This document shows positions 1 to 13,310 of a DNA stretch of 64,000 nt, in pieces. Positions within the stretch are counted from its first letter, which is position 1; each line of letters opens with the position of its first letter. The position numbers were made by a program, and so were the translations under genes. Source of the DNA: Oasisia sp. SBJ-2009 (lineage: Eukaryota > Annelida > Polychaeta > Sabellida > Siboglinidae); NCBI GenBank assembly GCA_964017155.1, contig OZ024865.1, positions 22,116,611 to 22,180,610 on the forward strand. The letters run 5' to 3'. The notes below the pieces were generated by a model that was given only the letters and a program-made list of their open reading frames with translations, made no database searches and was not told the DNA's origin.

Positions 1-1855
1 ACCCAACCTCCCCACTCATCCCAACCTTCCCATTCATCCCAACCTCCGCACTCCACCTAACATCCCCACTCCACTATTCCTCCCCACATCACCCAACTTC
101 CCTACTTCACCCAACATCCGCACTCCAACCAACCTCCGCACTTCACCCAACCTCCGCACTCCACCCAACCTACCCACTTCACCCAACCTCCGCACACCAT
201 CGAACCTCCGAACTCCACCCAACCTCCGCGCTCCAACTAACTTCCGCACTCCACCCAACCTCCACACTCCACCCAACTTCCGCCCTCCACCCAACCTCCC
301 CACTCCACCCAACCTCTTCACTCCACCCAACCTACCCACTGCACCCAACCTCCCCACTCCACCCAACCTCCCCACTCATCCCAACCTCCCCACTCCACCC
401 AACCTCCGCACTCCACCTAACCTCCCCACTCTGCTATTCCTCCCCACATCACCCAACCTCCCCACTCCACTATTCCTCCACACTTCACCAAACTTCCGCA
501 CTGCATCCAAATTCCGCACTGCAACCAACCTCCCCACTCCACCCAACCTCCCCACTCCACCCAACCTCCCCACTCCATCCAACCTCCCCACTCCACCCAA
601 CATCCCCACTGCACCCAACCTCCCCACTTCACCCAACGTCCGCACTCCACCCAACCTCCGTACTCCACCCAAATTTTGCACTCCACCCAACCTCCCCACT
701 GCATTCAACCTCCCCACTTCACCCAACATCCCCATTCCACCCAAACTCCCCACTTCACCCAACCTCCGCACTCTACCCAACCTCCGCACTCCACCCAACT
801 TCCGCACTCCACGCAACTTCCGCACTCCACCCAACTTCCGCACGCCATCCAACCTTCGCACTCCACCCAACCTCCGCACTCCACCCAAATTCCGCACTCC
901 ACCCAACCTCCCCACTCCACCCAACCTCCCCACTGCACCCAACCTCCCCACTCATCCCAACCTCCCCACTCATCCCAACCTCCGCACTCCACCTAACATC
1001 CCCACTCCACTATTCCTCCCCACATCACCCAACTTCCCCACTCCACCCAACCTCCCCACTCCACTATTCCTCCACACTTCACCCAACTTCCGCACTCCAT
1101 CCAAATTCCGAACTCGAACCAACCTCCCCATTCCACCCAACCTCCCCACTCCACCCAACCTCCCCACTCCAACCAACCTCCCTACTCCACCCAACCTCCC
1201 CACTGCACCCAACCTCCCCACTTCACCCAACCTCCCCACTCCACCCAACCTCCCCACTTCACCCAACCTCCGCACTCCACCCAACCTCCCCACTCCACGC
1301 AACCTACCCACTCCACTAAACCTTCCCACTCCACCCAACCTCCCCACTTCACCCAACCTCCCCACTTCACCCAACCTCCCCACTCCACCCAACCTCCCCA
1401 CTTCACCCAACCTCCGCACTCCACCCAACCTCCCCACTCCACGCAACCTACCCACTCCACCAAACCTCCCCACTCCACCCAACCTCCCCACTTCACCCAA
1501 CCTCCCCACTTCACCCAACCTCCCCACTCCACCAAACCTCCCCACTTCCCCCAACCTCCCCACTTCACTCAACCTCCCCACTCCACGCAACCTACCCACT
1601 CCACCAAACCTCCCCACTCCACCCAATTTCCCCACTTCACCCAACCTCCCCACTTCACCCAACCTCCCCACTCCACCAAACCTCCCCGCTTCACCCAACC
1701 TCCCCACTCCACCCAACCCCCCGACTTCACACAACCTCAGCACTCAATCCAACCTCCGCACTCCACCCAACCTCCGCATTCCACCCAAATTCCCCACTCC
1801 ACCCAACCTCCGCACTCCACCTAACCTCCGCACTCCACCCAAATTTTGCACTCCA

Positions 1856-1877
1856 CCCAACCAACCTGCCCACTTCA
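1856..1877. repeat. 22-bp irregular unit with AACC insertion, copy 1
   Basis: The normal CCCAACCTCCCCACTTCA unit is replaced by one reading CCCAACCAACCTG then CCCACTTCA, 4 bp longer. It looks like a small AACC duplication plus a C-to-G change. It is one of only three register breaks I found in domain A, and it marks its place in the higher-order pattern. It sits just after a unit with AAATTTTGCACTCC, whose TTG would be the only apparent start of a 1,301-codon open frame. Confidence 0.9.
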
Positions 1878-2182
1878 CCCAACCTCCCCACTCCACCCAA
1901 CCTCCCCACTCCAACCAACCTCCCCATTCCACCCAACCTCCCCACTCCACCCAACCTCCCCACTCCACCCAACCTCCCCACTTCACCCAACCTCCCCACA
2001 CCACCCAACCTCCCCACTTCACCCAACCTCCGCACTCCAATCAATCTCCGCACTCCACCCAACTTCCGCACTCCACCCAACTTCAACACTCCACCCACCT
2101 TCCGCACTCCACCCAACTTCAGCACTCCACCCAACTTCCGCACGTCATCCAACCTCCGCACTCCACCCAACCTCCGCACTCC

Positions 2183-3476
2183 ACCCAAATTCCGCACTCC
2201 ACCCAACCTCCCCACTTCACCCAAACTCCCCACTTCACCCAACCTCCGCACTCCACGCAACCTCCCCACTCCACGCAACCTACCCACTCCACGAAACCTC
2301 CCCACTCCACCCAACCTCCCCACGGCACCCAACCTCCCCACTTCACCCAACCTCCCCACTCCACCCAACCTCCCCACTCCACCCAACCTCACCACTCCAC
2401 CCAATCTCCCCACTGCACCCAACCTCCCCACTGCACCCAACCTCCCCACTTCACCCAACCTCCCCACTCCACCCAACCTCCCTACTTCACCCAACATCCG
2501 CACTCCAACCAACCTCCGCACTTCACCCAACCTCCGCACTCCACCCAACCTACCCACTTCACCCAACCTCCGCACTCCATCGAACCTCCGAACTCCACCC
2601 AACCTCCGCGCTCCAACTAACTTCCGCACTCCACCCAACCTCCGCACTCCACCCAACTTCCGCCCTCCACCCAACCTCCCCACTCCACCCAACCTCTTCA
2701 CTCCACCCAACCTCCCCACTCCACCCAACCTCCCCACTCCACCCAACTTCCCCACTGCACCCAACCTCTCCACTCCACCCAACCTCCCCACTCATCCCAA
2801 CCTCCCCACTCCACCCAACCTCCGCACTCCACCTAACCTCCCCACTCAGCTATTCCTCCCCACATCACCCAACTTCCCCACTTCACCCAACCTCCCCACT
2901 CCACTATTCCTCCACACTTCACCAAACTTCCGCACTGCATCCAAATTCCGCACTGCAACCAACCTCCCCACTCCACCCAACCTCCCCACTCCTCCCAATC
3001 TCCCCACTGCATTCAACCTCCCCACTTCACCCAACATCCCCATTCCACCCAAACTCCCCACTTCACCCAACCTCCGCACTCTACCCAACCTCCGCACTCC
3101 ACCCAACTTCCGCACTCCACGCAACTTCCGCACTCCACCCAACTTCCATACGCCATCCAACCTTCGCACTCCACCCAACCTCCGCACTCCACCCAAATTC
3201 CGCACTCCACCCAACCTCCCCACTCCACCCAACCTCCCCACTGCACCCAACCTCCCCACTCATCCCAACCTCACCACTCATCCGAACCTCCGCACTCCAC
3301 CTAACATCCCCACTCCACTATTCCTCCCCACATCACCCAACTTCCCCACTCCACCCAACCTCCCCACTCCACTATTCCTCCACACTTCACCCAACTTCCG
3401 CACTCCATCCAAATTCCGAACTCGAACCAACCTCCCCACTCCACCCAACCTCCCCACTCCACCCAACCTCCCCACT
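2183..3476. repeat. 1,440-bp-spaced internal duplication, first copy
   Basis: About 1.29 kb here matches 3,623-4,916 at an offset of 1,440 bp (80 units). I saw about four single-base differences: AATCTCC/AACCTCC near 2,999/4,439, CCCAACC/CCCAGCC near 2,816/4,256, CACCCAAC/CACCCACC near 2,868/4,308, and ACCCAACC/ACCAAACC near 3,228/4,668. It is therefore older than the surrounding 4,432-bp duplication, which carries both copies; the same pair reappears at 6,615-7,908 and 8,055-9,348. Confidence 0.8.
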
Positions 3477-3622
3477 TCACCCAACCTCCCCACACCACCC
3501 AACCTCCCCACTTCACCCAACCTCCGCACTCCAATCAATCTCCGCACTCCACCCAACTTCCGCACTCCACCCAACTTCAACACTCCACCCACCTTCCGCA
3601 CTCCACCCAACCTCCGCACTGC

Positions 3623-4916
3623 ACCCAAATTCCGCACTCCACCCAACCTCCCCACTTCACCCAAACTCCCCACTTCACCCAACCTCCGCACTCCACGCAA
3701 CCTCCCCACTCCACGCAACCTACCCACTCCACGAAACCTCCCCACTCCACCCAACCTCCCCACGGCACCCAACCTCCCCACTTCACCCAACCTCCCCACT
3801 CCACCCAACCTCCCCACTCCACCCAACCTCACCACTCCACCCAATCTCCCCACTGCACCCAACCTCCCCACTGCACCCAACCTCCCCACTTCACCCAACC
3901 TCCCCACTCCACCCAACCTCCCTACTTCACCCAACATCCGCACTCCAACCAACCTCCGCACTTCACCCAACCTCCGCACTCCACCCAACCTACCCACTTC
4001 ACCCAACCTCCGCACTCCATCGAACCTCCGAACTCCACCCAACCTCCGCGCTCCAACTAACTTCCGCACTCCACCCAACCTCCGCACTCCACCCAACTTC
4101 CGCCCTCCACCCAACCTCCCCACTCCACCCAACCTCTTCACTCCACCCAACCTCCCCACTCCACCCAACCTCCCCACTCCACCCAACTTCCCCACTGCAC
4201 CCAACCTCTCCACTCCACCCAACCTCCCCACTCATCCCAACCTCCCCACTCCACCCAGCCTCCGCACTCCACCTAACCTCCCCACTCAGCTATTCCTCCC
4301 CACATCACCCACCTTCCCCACTTCACCCAACCTCCCCACTCCACTATTCCTCCACACTTCACCAAACTTCCGCACTGCATCCAAATTCCGCACTGCAACC
4401 AACCTCCCCACTCCACCCAACCTCCCCACTCCTCCCAACCTCCCCACTGCATTCAACCTCCCCACTTCACCCAACATCCCCATTCCACCCAAACTCCCCA
4501 CTTCACCCAACCTCCGCACTCTACCCAACCTCCGCACTCCACCCAACTTCCGCACTCCACGCAACTTCCGCACTCCACCCAACTTCCATACGCCATCCAA
4601 CCTTCGCACTCCACCCAACCTCCGCACTCCACCCAAATTCCGCACTCCACCCAACCTCCCCACTCCACCAAACCTCCCCACTGCACCCAACCTCCCCACT
4701 CATCCCAACCTCACCACTCATCCGAACCTCCGCACTCCACCTAACATCCCCACTCCACTATTCCTCCCCACATCACCCAACTTCCCCACTCCACCCAACC
4801 TCCCCACTCCACTATTCCTCCACACTTCACCCAACTTCCGCACTCCATCCAAATTCCGAACTCGAACCAACCTCCCCACTCCACCCAACCTCCCCACTCC
4901 ACCCAACCTCCCCACT
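3623..4916. repeat. 1,440-bp-spaced internal duplication, second copy
   Basis: This is the partner of 2,183-3,476. Its diagnostic differences are CCCAGCC near 4,256, CACCCACC near 4,308 and ACCAAACC near 4,668. The 8,055-9,348 copy shares these differences, which supports the order of events: the 1,440-bp duplication came first, then divergence, then the 4,432-bp duplication. Confidence 0.8.
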
Positions 4917-5002
4917 CCAACCAACCTCCCTACTCCACCCAACCTCCCCACTGCACCCAACCTCCCCACTTCACCCAACCTCCCCACTTCACCCAACCTC
5001 CC

Positions 5003-8000
5003 CACTCCATCCAACCTCCCCACTCCACCCAACATCCCCACTGCACCCAACCTCCCCACTTCACCCAACGTCCGCACTCCACCCAACCTCCGTACTCCAC
5101 CCAAATTTTGCACTCCACCCAACCTCCCCACTGCATTCAACCTCCCCACTTCACCCAACATCCCCATTCCACCCAAACTCCCCACTTCACCCAACCTCCG
5201 CACTCTACCCAACCTCCGCACTCCACCCAACTTCCGCACTCCACGCAACTTCCGCACTCCACCCAACTTCCGCACGCCATCCAACCTTCGCACTCCACCC
5301 AACCTCCGCACTCCACCCAAATTCCGCACTCCACCCAACCTCCCCACTCCACCCAACCTCCCCACTGCACCCAACCTCCCCACTCATCCCAACCTCCCCA
5401 CTCATCCCAACCTCCGCACTCCACCTAACATCCCCACTCCACTATTCCTCCCCACATCACCCAACTTCCCCACTCCACCCAACCTCCCCACTCCACTATT
5501 CCTCCACACTTCACCCAACTTCCGCACTCCATCCAAATTCCGAACTCGAACCAACCTCCCCATTCCACCCAACCTCCCCACTCCACCCAACCTCCCCACT
5601 CCAACCAACCTCCCTACTCCACCCAACCTCCCCACTGCACCCAACCTCCCCACTTCACCCAACCTCCCCACTCCACCCAACCTCCCCACTTCACCCAACC
5701 TCCGCACTCCACCCAACCTCCCCACTCCACGCAACCTACCCACTCCACTAAACCTTCCCACTCCACCCAACCTCCCCACTTCACCCAACCTCCCCACTTC
5801 ACCCAACCTCCCCACTCCACCCAACCTCCCCACTTCACCCAACCTCCGCACTCCACCCAACCTCCCCACTCCACGCAACCTACCCACTCCACCAAACCTC
5901 CCCACTCCACCCAACCTCCCCACTTCACCCAACCTCCCCACTTCACCCAACCTCCCCACTCCACCAAACCTCCCCACTTCCCCCAACCTCCCCACTTCAC
6001 TCAACCTCCCCACTCCACGCAACCTACCCACTCCACCAAACCTCCCCACTCCACCCAATTTCCCCACTTCACCCAACCTCCCCACTTCACCCAACCTCCC
6101 CACTCCACCAAACCTCCCCGCTTCACCCAACCTCCCCACTCCACCCAACCCCCCGACTTCACACAACCTCAGCACTCAATCCAACCTCCGCACTCCACCC
6201 AACCTCCGCATTCCACCCAAATTCCCCACTCCACCCAACCTCCGCACTCCACCTAACCTCCGCACTCCACCCAAATTTTGCACTCCACCCAACCAACCTG
6301 CCCACTTCACCCAACCTCCCCACTCCACCCAACCTCCCCACTCCAACCAACCTCCCCATTCCACCCAACCTCCCCACTCCACCCAACCTCCCCACTCCAC
6401 CCAACCTCCCCACTTCACCCAACCTCCCCACACCACCCAACCTCCCCACTTCACCCAACCTCCGCACTCCAATCAATCTCCGCACTCCACCCAACTTCCG
6501 CACTCCACCCAACTTCAACACTCCACCCACCTTCCGCACTCCACCCAACTTCAGCACTCCACCCAACTTCCGCACGTCATCCAACCTCCGCACTCCACCC
6601 AACCTCCGCACTCCACCCAAATTCCGCACTCCACCCAACCTCCCCACTTCACCCAAACTCCCCACTTCACCCAACCTCCGCACTCCACGCAACCTCCCCA
6701 CTCCACGCAACCTACCCACTCCACGAAACCTCCCCACTCCACCCAACCTCCCCACGGCACCCAACCTCCCCACTTCACCCAACCTCCCCACTCCACCCAA
6801 CCTCCCCACTCCACCCAACCTCACCACTCCACCCAATCTCCCCACTGCACCCAACCTCCCCACTGCACCCAACCTCCCCACTTCACCCAACCTCCCCACT
6901 CCACCCAACCTCCCTACTTCACCCAACATCCGCACTCCAACCAACCTCCGCACTTCACCCAACCTCCGCACTCCACCCAACCTACCCACTTCACCCAACC
7001 TCCGCACTCCATCGAACCTCCGAACTCCACCCAACCTCCGCGCTCCAACTAACTTCCGCACTCCACCCAACCTCCGCACTCCACCCAACTTCCGCCCTCC
7101 ACCCAACCTCCCCACTCCACCCAACCTCTTCACTCCACCCAACCTCCCCACTCCACCCAACCTCCCCACTCCACCCAACTTCCCCACTGCACCCAACCTC
7201 TCCACTCCACCCAACCTCCCCACTCATCCCAACCTCCCCACTCCACCCAACCTCCGCACTCCACCTAACCTCCCCACTCAGCTATTCCTCCCCACATCAC
7301 CCAACTTCCCCACTTCACCCAACCTCCCCACTCCACTATTCCTCCACACTTCACCAAACTTCCGCACTGCATCCAAATTCCGCACTGCAACCAACCTCCC
7401 CACTCCACCCAACCTCCCCACTCCTCCCAATCTCCCCACTGCATTCAACCTCCCCACTTCACCCAACATCCCCATTCCACCCAAACTCCCCACTTCACCC
7501 AACCTCCGCACTCTACCCAACCTCCGCACTCCACCCAACTTCCGCACTCCACGCAACTTCCGCACTCCACCCAACTTCCATACGCCATCCAACCTTCGCA
7601 CTCCACCCAACCTCCGCACTCCACCCAAATTCCGCACTCCACCCAACCTCCCCACTCCACCCAACCTCCCCACTGCACCCAACCTCCCCACTCATCCCAA
7701 CCTCACCACTCATCCGAACCTCCGCACTCCACCTAACATCCCCACTCCACTATTCCTCCCCACATCACCCAACTTCCCCACTCCACCCAACCTCCCCACT
7801 CCACTATTCCTCCACACTTCACCCAACTTCCGCACTCCATCCAAATTCCGAACTCGAACCAACCTCCCCACTCCACCCAACCTCCCCACTCCACCCAACC
7901 TCCCCACTTCACCCAACCTCCCCACACCACCCAACCTCCCCACTTCACCCAACCTCCGCACTCCAATCAATCTCCGCACTCCACCCAACTTCCGCACTCC

Positions 8001-9434
8001 ACCCAACTTCAACACTCCACCCACCTTCCGCACTCCACCCAACCTCCGCACTGCACCCAAATTCCGCACTCCACCCAACCTCCCCACTTCACCCAAACTC
8101 CCCACTTCACCCAACCTCCGCACTCCACGCAACCTCCCCACTCCACGCAACCTACCCACTCCACGAAACCTCCCCACTCCACCCAACCTCCCCACGGCAC
8201 CCAACCTCCCCACTTCACCCAACCTCCCCACTCCACCCAACCTCCCCACTCCACCCAACCTCACCACTCCACCCAATCTCCCCACTGCACCCAACCTCCC
8301 CACTGCACCCAACCTCCCCACTTCACCCAACCTCCCCACTCCACCCAACCTCCCTACTTCACCCAACATCCGCACTCCAACCAACCTCCGCACTTCACCC
8401 AACCTCCGCACTCCACCCAACCTACCCACTTCACCCAACCTCCGCACTCCATCGAACCTCCGAACTCCACCCAACCTCCGCGCTCCAACTAACTTCCGCA
8501 CTCCACCCAACCTCCGCACTCCACCCAACTTCCGCCCTCCACCCAACCTCCCCACTCCACCCAACCTCTTCACTCCACCCAACCTCCCCACTCCACCCAA
8601 CCTCCCCACTCCACCCAACTTCCCCACTGCACCCAACCTCTCCACTCCACCCAACCTCCCCACTCATCCCAACCTCCCCACTCCACCCAGCCTCCGCACT
8701 CCACCTAACCTCCCCACTCAGCTATTCCTCCCCACATCACCCACCTTCCCCACTTCACCCAACCTCCCCACTCCACTATTCCTCCACACTTCACCAAACT
8801 TCCGCACTGCATCCAAATTCCGCACTGCAACCAACCTCCCCACTCCACCCAACCTCCCCACTCCTCCCAACCTCCCCACTGCATTCAACCTCCCCACTTC
8901 ACCCAACATCCCCATTCCACCCAAACTCCCCACTTCACCCAACCTCCGCACTCTACCCAACCTCCGCACTCCACCCAACTTCCGCACTCCACGCAACTTC
9001 CGCACTCCACCCAACTTCCATACGCCATCCAACCTTCGCACTCCACCCAACCTCCGCACTCCACCCAAATTCCGCACTCCACCCAACCTCCCCACTCCAC
9101 CAAACCTCCCCACTGCACCCAACCTCCCCACTCATCCCAACCTCACCACTCATCCGAACCTCCGCACTCCACCTAACATCCCCACTCCACTATTCCTCCC
9201 CACATCACCCAACTTCCCCACTCCACCCAACCTCCCCACTCCACTATTCCTCCACACTTCACCCAACTTCCGCACTCCATCCAAATTCCGAACTCGAACC
9301 AACCTCCCCACTCCACCCAACCTCCCCACTCCACCCAACCTCCCCACTCCAACCAACCTCCCTACTCCACCCAACCTCCCCACTGCACCCAACCTCCCCA
9401 CTTCACCCAACCTCCCCACTTCACCCAACCTCCC
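5003..9434. repeat. 4,432-bp tandem duplication, copy 2
   Basis: This is the second, head-to-tail copy of 571-5,002, with the 22-bp unit repeated at 6,288-6,309. Because the segment length is not a multiple of three, the long open frame on the + strand lies in a different frame here than in copy 1. Near-perfect identity in a region rich in point variants means the duplication is very recent, or that copies are kept alike by conversion, or that it arose in assembly. Confidence 0.88.
6288..6309. repeat. 22-bp irregular unit, copy 2
   Basis: This is the same 22-bp unit as at 1,856, displaced by exactly 4,432 bp, with the same preceding AAATTTTGCACTCC unit. It confirms that the two sites are copies produced by segment duplication, not independent insertions. 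Confidence 0.9.
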
Positions 9435-9944
9435 CACTCCACCCAACCTCCCCACTTCACCCAACCTCCGCACTCCAACCAACCTCCCCACTCCACGCAA
9501 CCTACCCACTCCACCAAACCTCCCCACTCCACCCAACCTCCCCACTTCACCCAACCTCCCCACTTCACCCAACCTCCCCACTCCACCAAACCTCCCCACT
9601 TCCCCCAACCTCCCCACTCCACCCAACCTCCCCACTCCAACCAACCTCCCTACTCCACCCAACCTCCCCACGGCACCCAACCACCCCACTTCACCCAACC
9701 TCCCCACTTCACCCAACCTCCGCACTCCAATCAACCTCCGCACTCCACCCAAGTTACGCACTCCACCCAACTTCAGCACTCCACCCAACTTCCGCACTCC
9801 ACCCAACTACAGCACTCCACCCAACTTCCGCACGTCATCCAACCTCCGCACTCCACCCAACCTCCCCACTCCACCCAACGTCCCCACTTCACCCAACCTC
9901 CCCACTCCACCCAACCTCACCTCTCCACCCAACCTCCCCACTGC
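9435..9944. repeat. Domain A repeats after the 4,432-bp duplication
   Basis: These are ordinary 18-bp units joining the end of the second 4,432-bp copy to the next higher-order start. They include CCCAAGTTACGCACTCC near 9,747 and the CCTCACCTCTCCACCC variant near 9,920, which recur before the block starts at 13,311, 17,365 and 20,659. They are thus the normal tail of a domain A block. No gene or unique sequence is present. Confidence 0.75.
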
Positions 9945-12900
9945 ACCCAACCTCCCCACTCATCCCAACCTTCCCATTCATCCCAACCTCCGCACTCCAC
10001 CTAACATCCCCACTCCACTATTCCTCCCCACATCACCCAACTTCCCTACTTCACCCAACATCCGCACTCCAACCAACCTCCGCACTTCACCCAACCTCCG
10101 CACTCCACCCAACCTACCCACTTCACCCAACCTCCGCACACCATCGAACCTCCGAACTCCACCCAACCTCCGCGCTCCAACTAACTTCCGCACTCCACCC
10201 AACCTCCACACTCCACCCAACTTCCGCCCTCCACCCAACCTCCCCACTCCACCCAACCTCTTCACTCCACCCAACCTACCCACTGCACCCAACCTCCCCA
10301 CTCCACCCAACCTCCCCACTCATCCCAACCTCCCCACTCCACCCAACCTCCGCACTCCACCTAACCTCCCCACTCTGCTATTCCTCCCCACATCACCCAA
10401 CCTCCCCACTCCACTATTCCTCCACACTTCACCAAACTTCCGCACTGCATCCAAATTCCGCACTGCAACCAACCTCCCCACTCCACCCAACCTCCCCACT
10501 CCACCCAACCTCCCCACTCCATCCAACCTCCCCACTCCACCCAACATCCCCACTGCACCCAACCTCCCCACTTCACCCAACGTCCGCACTCCACCCAACC
10601 TCCGTACTCCACCCAAATTTTGCACTCCACCCAACCTCCCCACTGCATTCAACCTCCCCACTCCTCCCAACCTCCCCACTGCATTCAACCTCCCCACTTC
10701 ACCCAACATCCCCATTCCACCCAAACTCCCCACTTCACCCAACCTCCGCACTCTACCCAACCTCCGCACTCCACCCAACTTCCGCACTCCACGCAACTTC
10801 CGCACTCCACCCAACTTCCATACGCCATCCAACCTTCGCACTCCACCCAACCTCCGCACTCCACCCAAATTCCGCACTCCACCCAACCTCCCCACTCCAC
10901 CCAACCTCCCTACTTCACCCAACATCCGCACTCCAACCAACCTCCGCACTTCACCCAACCTCCGCACTCCACCCAACCTACCCACTTCACCCAACCTCCG
11001 CACTCATCCGAACCTCCGCACTCATCCGAACCTCCGCACTCCACCTAACATCCCCACTCCAATATTCCTCCCCACATCACCCAACTTCCCCACTCCACCC
11101 AACCTCCCCACTCCACTATTCCTCCACACTTCACCCAACTTCCGCACTCCATCCAAATTCCGAACTCGAACCAACCTCCCCACTGCACCCAACCTCCCCA
11201 CTCCACCCAACCTCCCCACTTCACCCAACCTCCCCACACCACCCAACCTCCCCACTTCACCCAACCTCCGCACTCCAATCAATCTCCGCACTCCACCCAA
11301 CTTCCGCACTCCACCCAACTTCAACACTCCACCCACCTTCCGCACTCCACCCAACTTCAGCACTCCACCCAACTTCCGCACGTCATCCAACCTCCGCACT
11401 CCACCCAACCTCTGCACTGCACCCAAATTCCGCACTCCACCCAACCTCCCCACTTCACCCAAACTCCCCACTTCACCCAACCTCCGCACTCCACGCAACC
11501 TCCCCACTCCACGCAACCTACCCACTCCACGAAACCTCCCCACTCCACCCAACCTCCCCACGGCACCCAACCTCCCCACTTCACCCAACCTCCCCACTCC
11601 ACCCAACCTCCCCACTCCACCCAACCTCACCACTCCACCCAATCTCCCCACTGCACCCAACCTCCCCACTGCACCCAACCTCCCCACTTCACCCAACCTC
11701 CCCACTCCACCCAACCTCCCTACTTCACCCAACATCCGCACTCCAACCAACCTCCGCACTTCACCCAACCTCCGCACTCCACCCAACCTACCCACTTCAC
11801 CCAACCTCCGCACTCCATCGAACCTCCGAACTCCACCCAACCTCCGCGCTCCAACTAACTTCCGCACTCCACCCAACCTCCGCACTCCACCCAACTTCCG
11901 CCCTCCACCCAACCTCCCCACTCCACCCAACCTCTTCACTCCACCCAACCTCCCCACTCCACCCAACCTCCCCACTCCACCCAACTTCCCCACTGCACCC
12001 AACCTCTCCACTCCACCCAACCTCCCCACTCATCCCAACCTCCCCACTCCACCCAACCTCCGCACTCCACCTAACCTCCCCATTCAGCTATTCCTCCCCA
12101 CATCACCCAACTTCCCCACTTCACCCAACCTCCCCACTCCACTATTCCTCCACACTTCACCAAACTTCCGCACTGCATCCAAATTCCGCACTGCAACCAA
12201 CCTCCCCACTCCACCCAACCTCCCCACTCCTCCCAACCTCCCCACTGCATTCAACCTCCCCACTTCACCCAACATCCCCATTCCACCCAAACTCCCCACT
12301 TCACCCAACCTCCGCACTCTACCCAACCTCCGCACTCCACCCAACTTCCGCACTCCACGCAACTTCCGCACTCCACCCAACTTCCATACGCCATCCAACC
12401 TTCGCACTTCACCCAACCTCCGCACTCCACCCAAATTCCGCACTCCACACAACCTCCCCACTCCACCCAACCTCCCCACTGCACCCAACCTCCCCACTCA
12501 TCCCAACCTCACCACTCATCCGAACCTCCGCACTCCACCTAACATCCCCACTCCACTATTCCTCCCCACATCACCCAACTTCCCCACTCCACCCAACCTG
12601 CCCACTCCACTATTCCTCCACACTTCACCCAACTTCCGCACTCCATCCAAATTCCGAACTCGAACCAACCTCCCCACTCCACCCAACCTCCCCACTCCAC
12701 CCAACCTCCCCACTCCAACCAACCTCCCTACTCCACCCAACCTCCCCACTGCACCCAACCTCCCCACTTCACCCAACCTCCCCACTTCACCCAACCTCCC
12801 CACTCCACCCAACCTCCCCACTTCACCCAACCTCCGCACTCCACCCAACCTCCCCACTCCACGCAACCTACCCACTCCACCAAACCTCCCCACTCCACCC

Positions 12901-13310
12901 AACCTCCCCACTTCACCCAACCTCCCCACTTCACCCAACCTCCCCACTCCACCAAACCTCCCCACTTCCCCCAACCTCCCCACTCCACCCAACCTCCCCA
13001 CTCCAACCAACCTCCCTACTCCACCCAACCTCCCCACGGCACCCAACCTCCCCACTTCACCCAACCTCCCCACTTCACCCAACCTCCGCACTCCAATCAA
13101 CCTCCGCACTCCACCCAAGTTACGCACTCCACCCAACTTCAGCACTCCACCCAACTTCCGCACTCCACCCAACTTCAGCACTCCACCCAACTTCCGCACG
13201 TCATCCAACCTCCGCACTCCACCCAACCTCCCCACTCCACCCAACGTCCTCACTTCACCCAACCTCCCCACTCCACCCAACCTCACCTCTCCACCCAACC
13301 TCCCCACTGC
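9945..13310. repeat. Domain A higher-order block 2 (3,366 bp)
   Basis: This block is 187 units of 18 bp with no irregular unit. Its first 717 bp repeat 1-717. A 36-bp insertion of two units, ACTCCTCCC and ACTGCATTC type, then separates it from block 1 near 10,661; the same insertion is present in the block starting at 17,365. From 11,022 on it follows the pattern seen at 3,278 and 7,710, with two further units retained in its middle part. Confidence 0.8.

Larger units (their letters stand above)
571..5002. repeat. 4,432-bp tandem duplication, copy 1
   Basis: This segment and the one directly after it share the same series of unit variants at an offset of exactly 4,432 bp, and I found no difference between them by eye. 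The length is 246 units of 18 bp plus 4 bp. The extra 4 bp come from the single 22-bp unit at 1,856-1,877. At the right edge the copies part near 5,008/9,440, where this copy is followed by the CTCCATCC unit and the second copy is not. Head-to-tail placement is what unequal crossing-over or an assembly duplication would give. Confidence 0.88.
1..9944. repeat. Domain A higher-order block 1, enlarged
   Basis: This is the first block of domain A, 9,944 bp from its starting string to the next copy of that string. It contains two adjacent copies of a 4,432-bp segment, each with two copies of a 1.29-kb segment spaced 1,440 bp apart. Its length equals 4,054 (the block at 13,311) plus 4,432 plus 1,440 plus one 18-bp unit. 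The inference is that it grew from a block of about 4 kb by two successive duplications. The first 717 bp match 9,945-10,661, and the first 1,820 bp match 13,311-15,130 with only a few differences. Confidence 0.8.

Noticed and set aside
1727..2791. Many minus-strand open frames of GVGRLG, EWGGWV or WSGEVG repeats as glycine-rich proteins
   Set aside because: They mostly start at GTG inside the repeat, occur at every copy in overlapping frames, and stop wherever a variant makes a stop codon. They mirror the repeat and show no separate evidence of coding.
1846..5751. 1,301-codon open frame on + as a protein gene
   Set aside because: It begins at TTG, encodes only PTSPLH-type hexapeptides, and ends at a chance TAA in a CACTAAACC unit. 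The other frames nearby are also largely open because the 18-bp unit has no stop. No intron, signal or unique sequence is seen.
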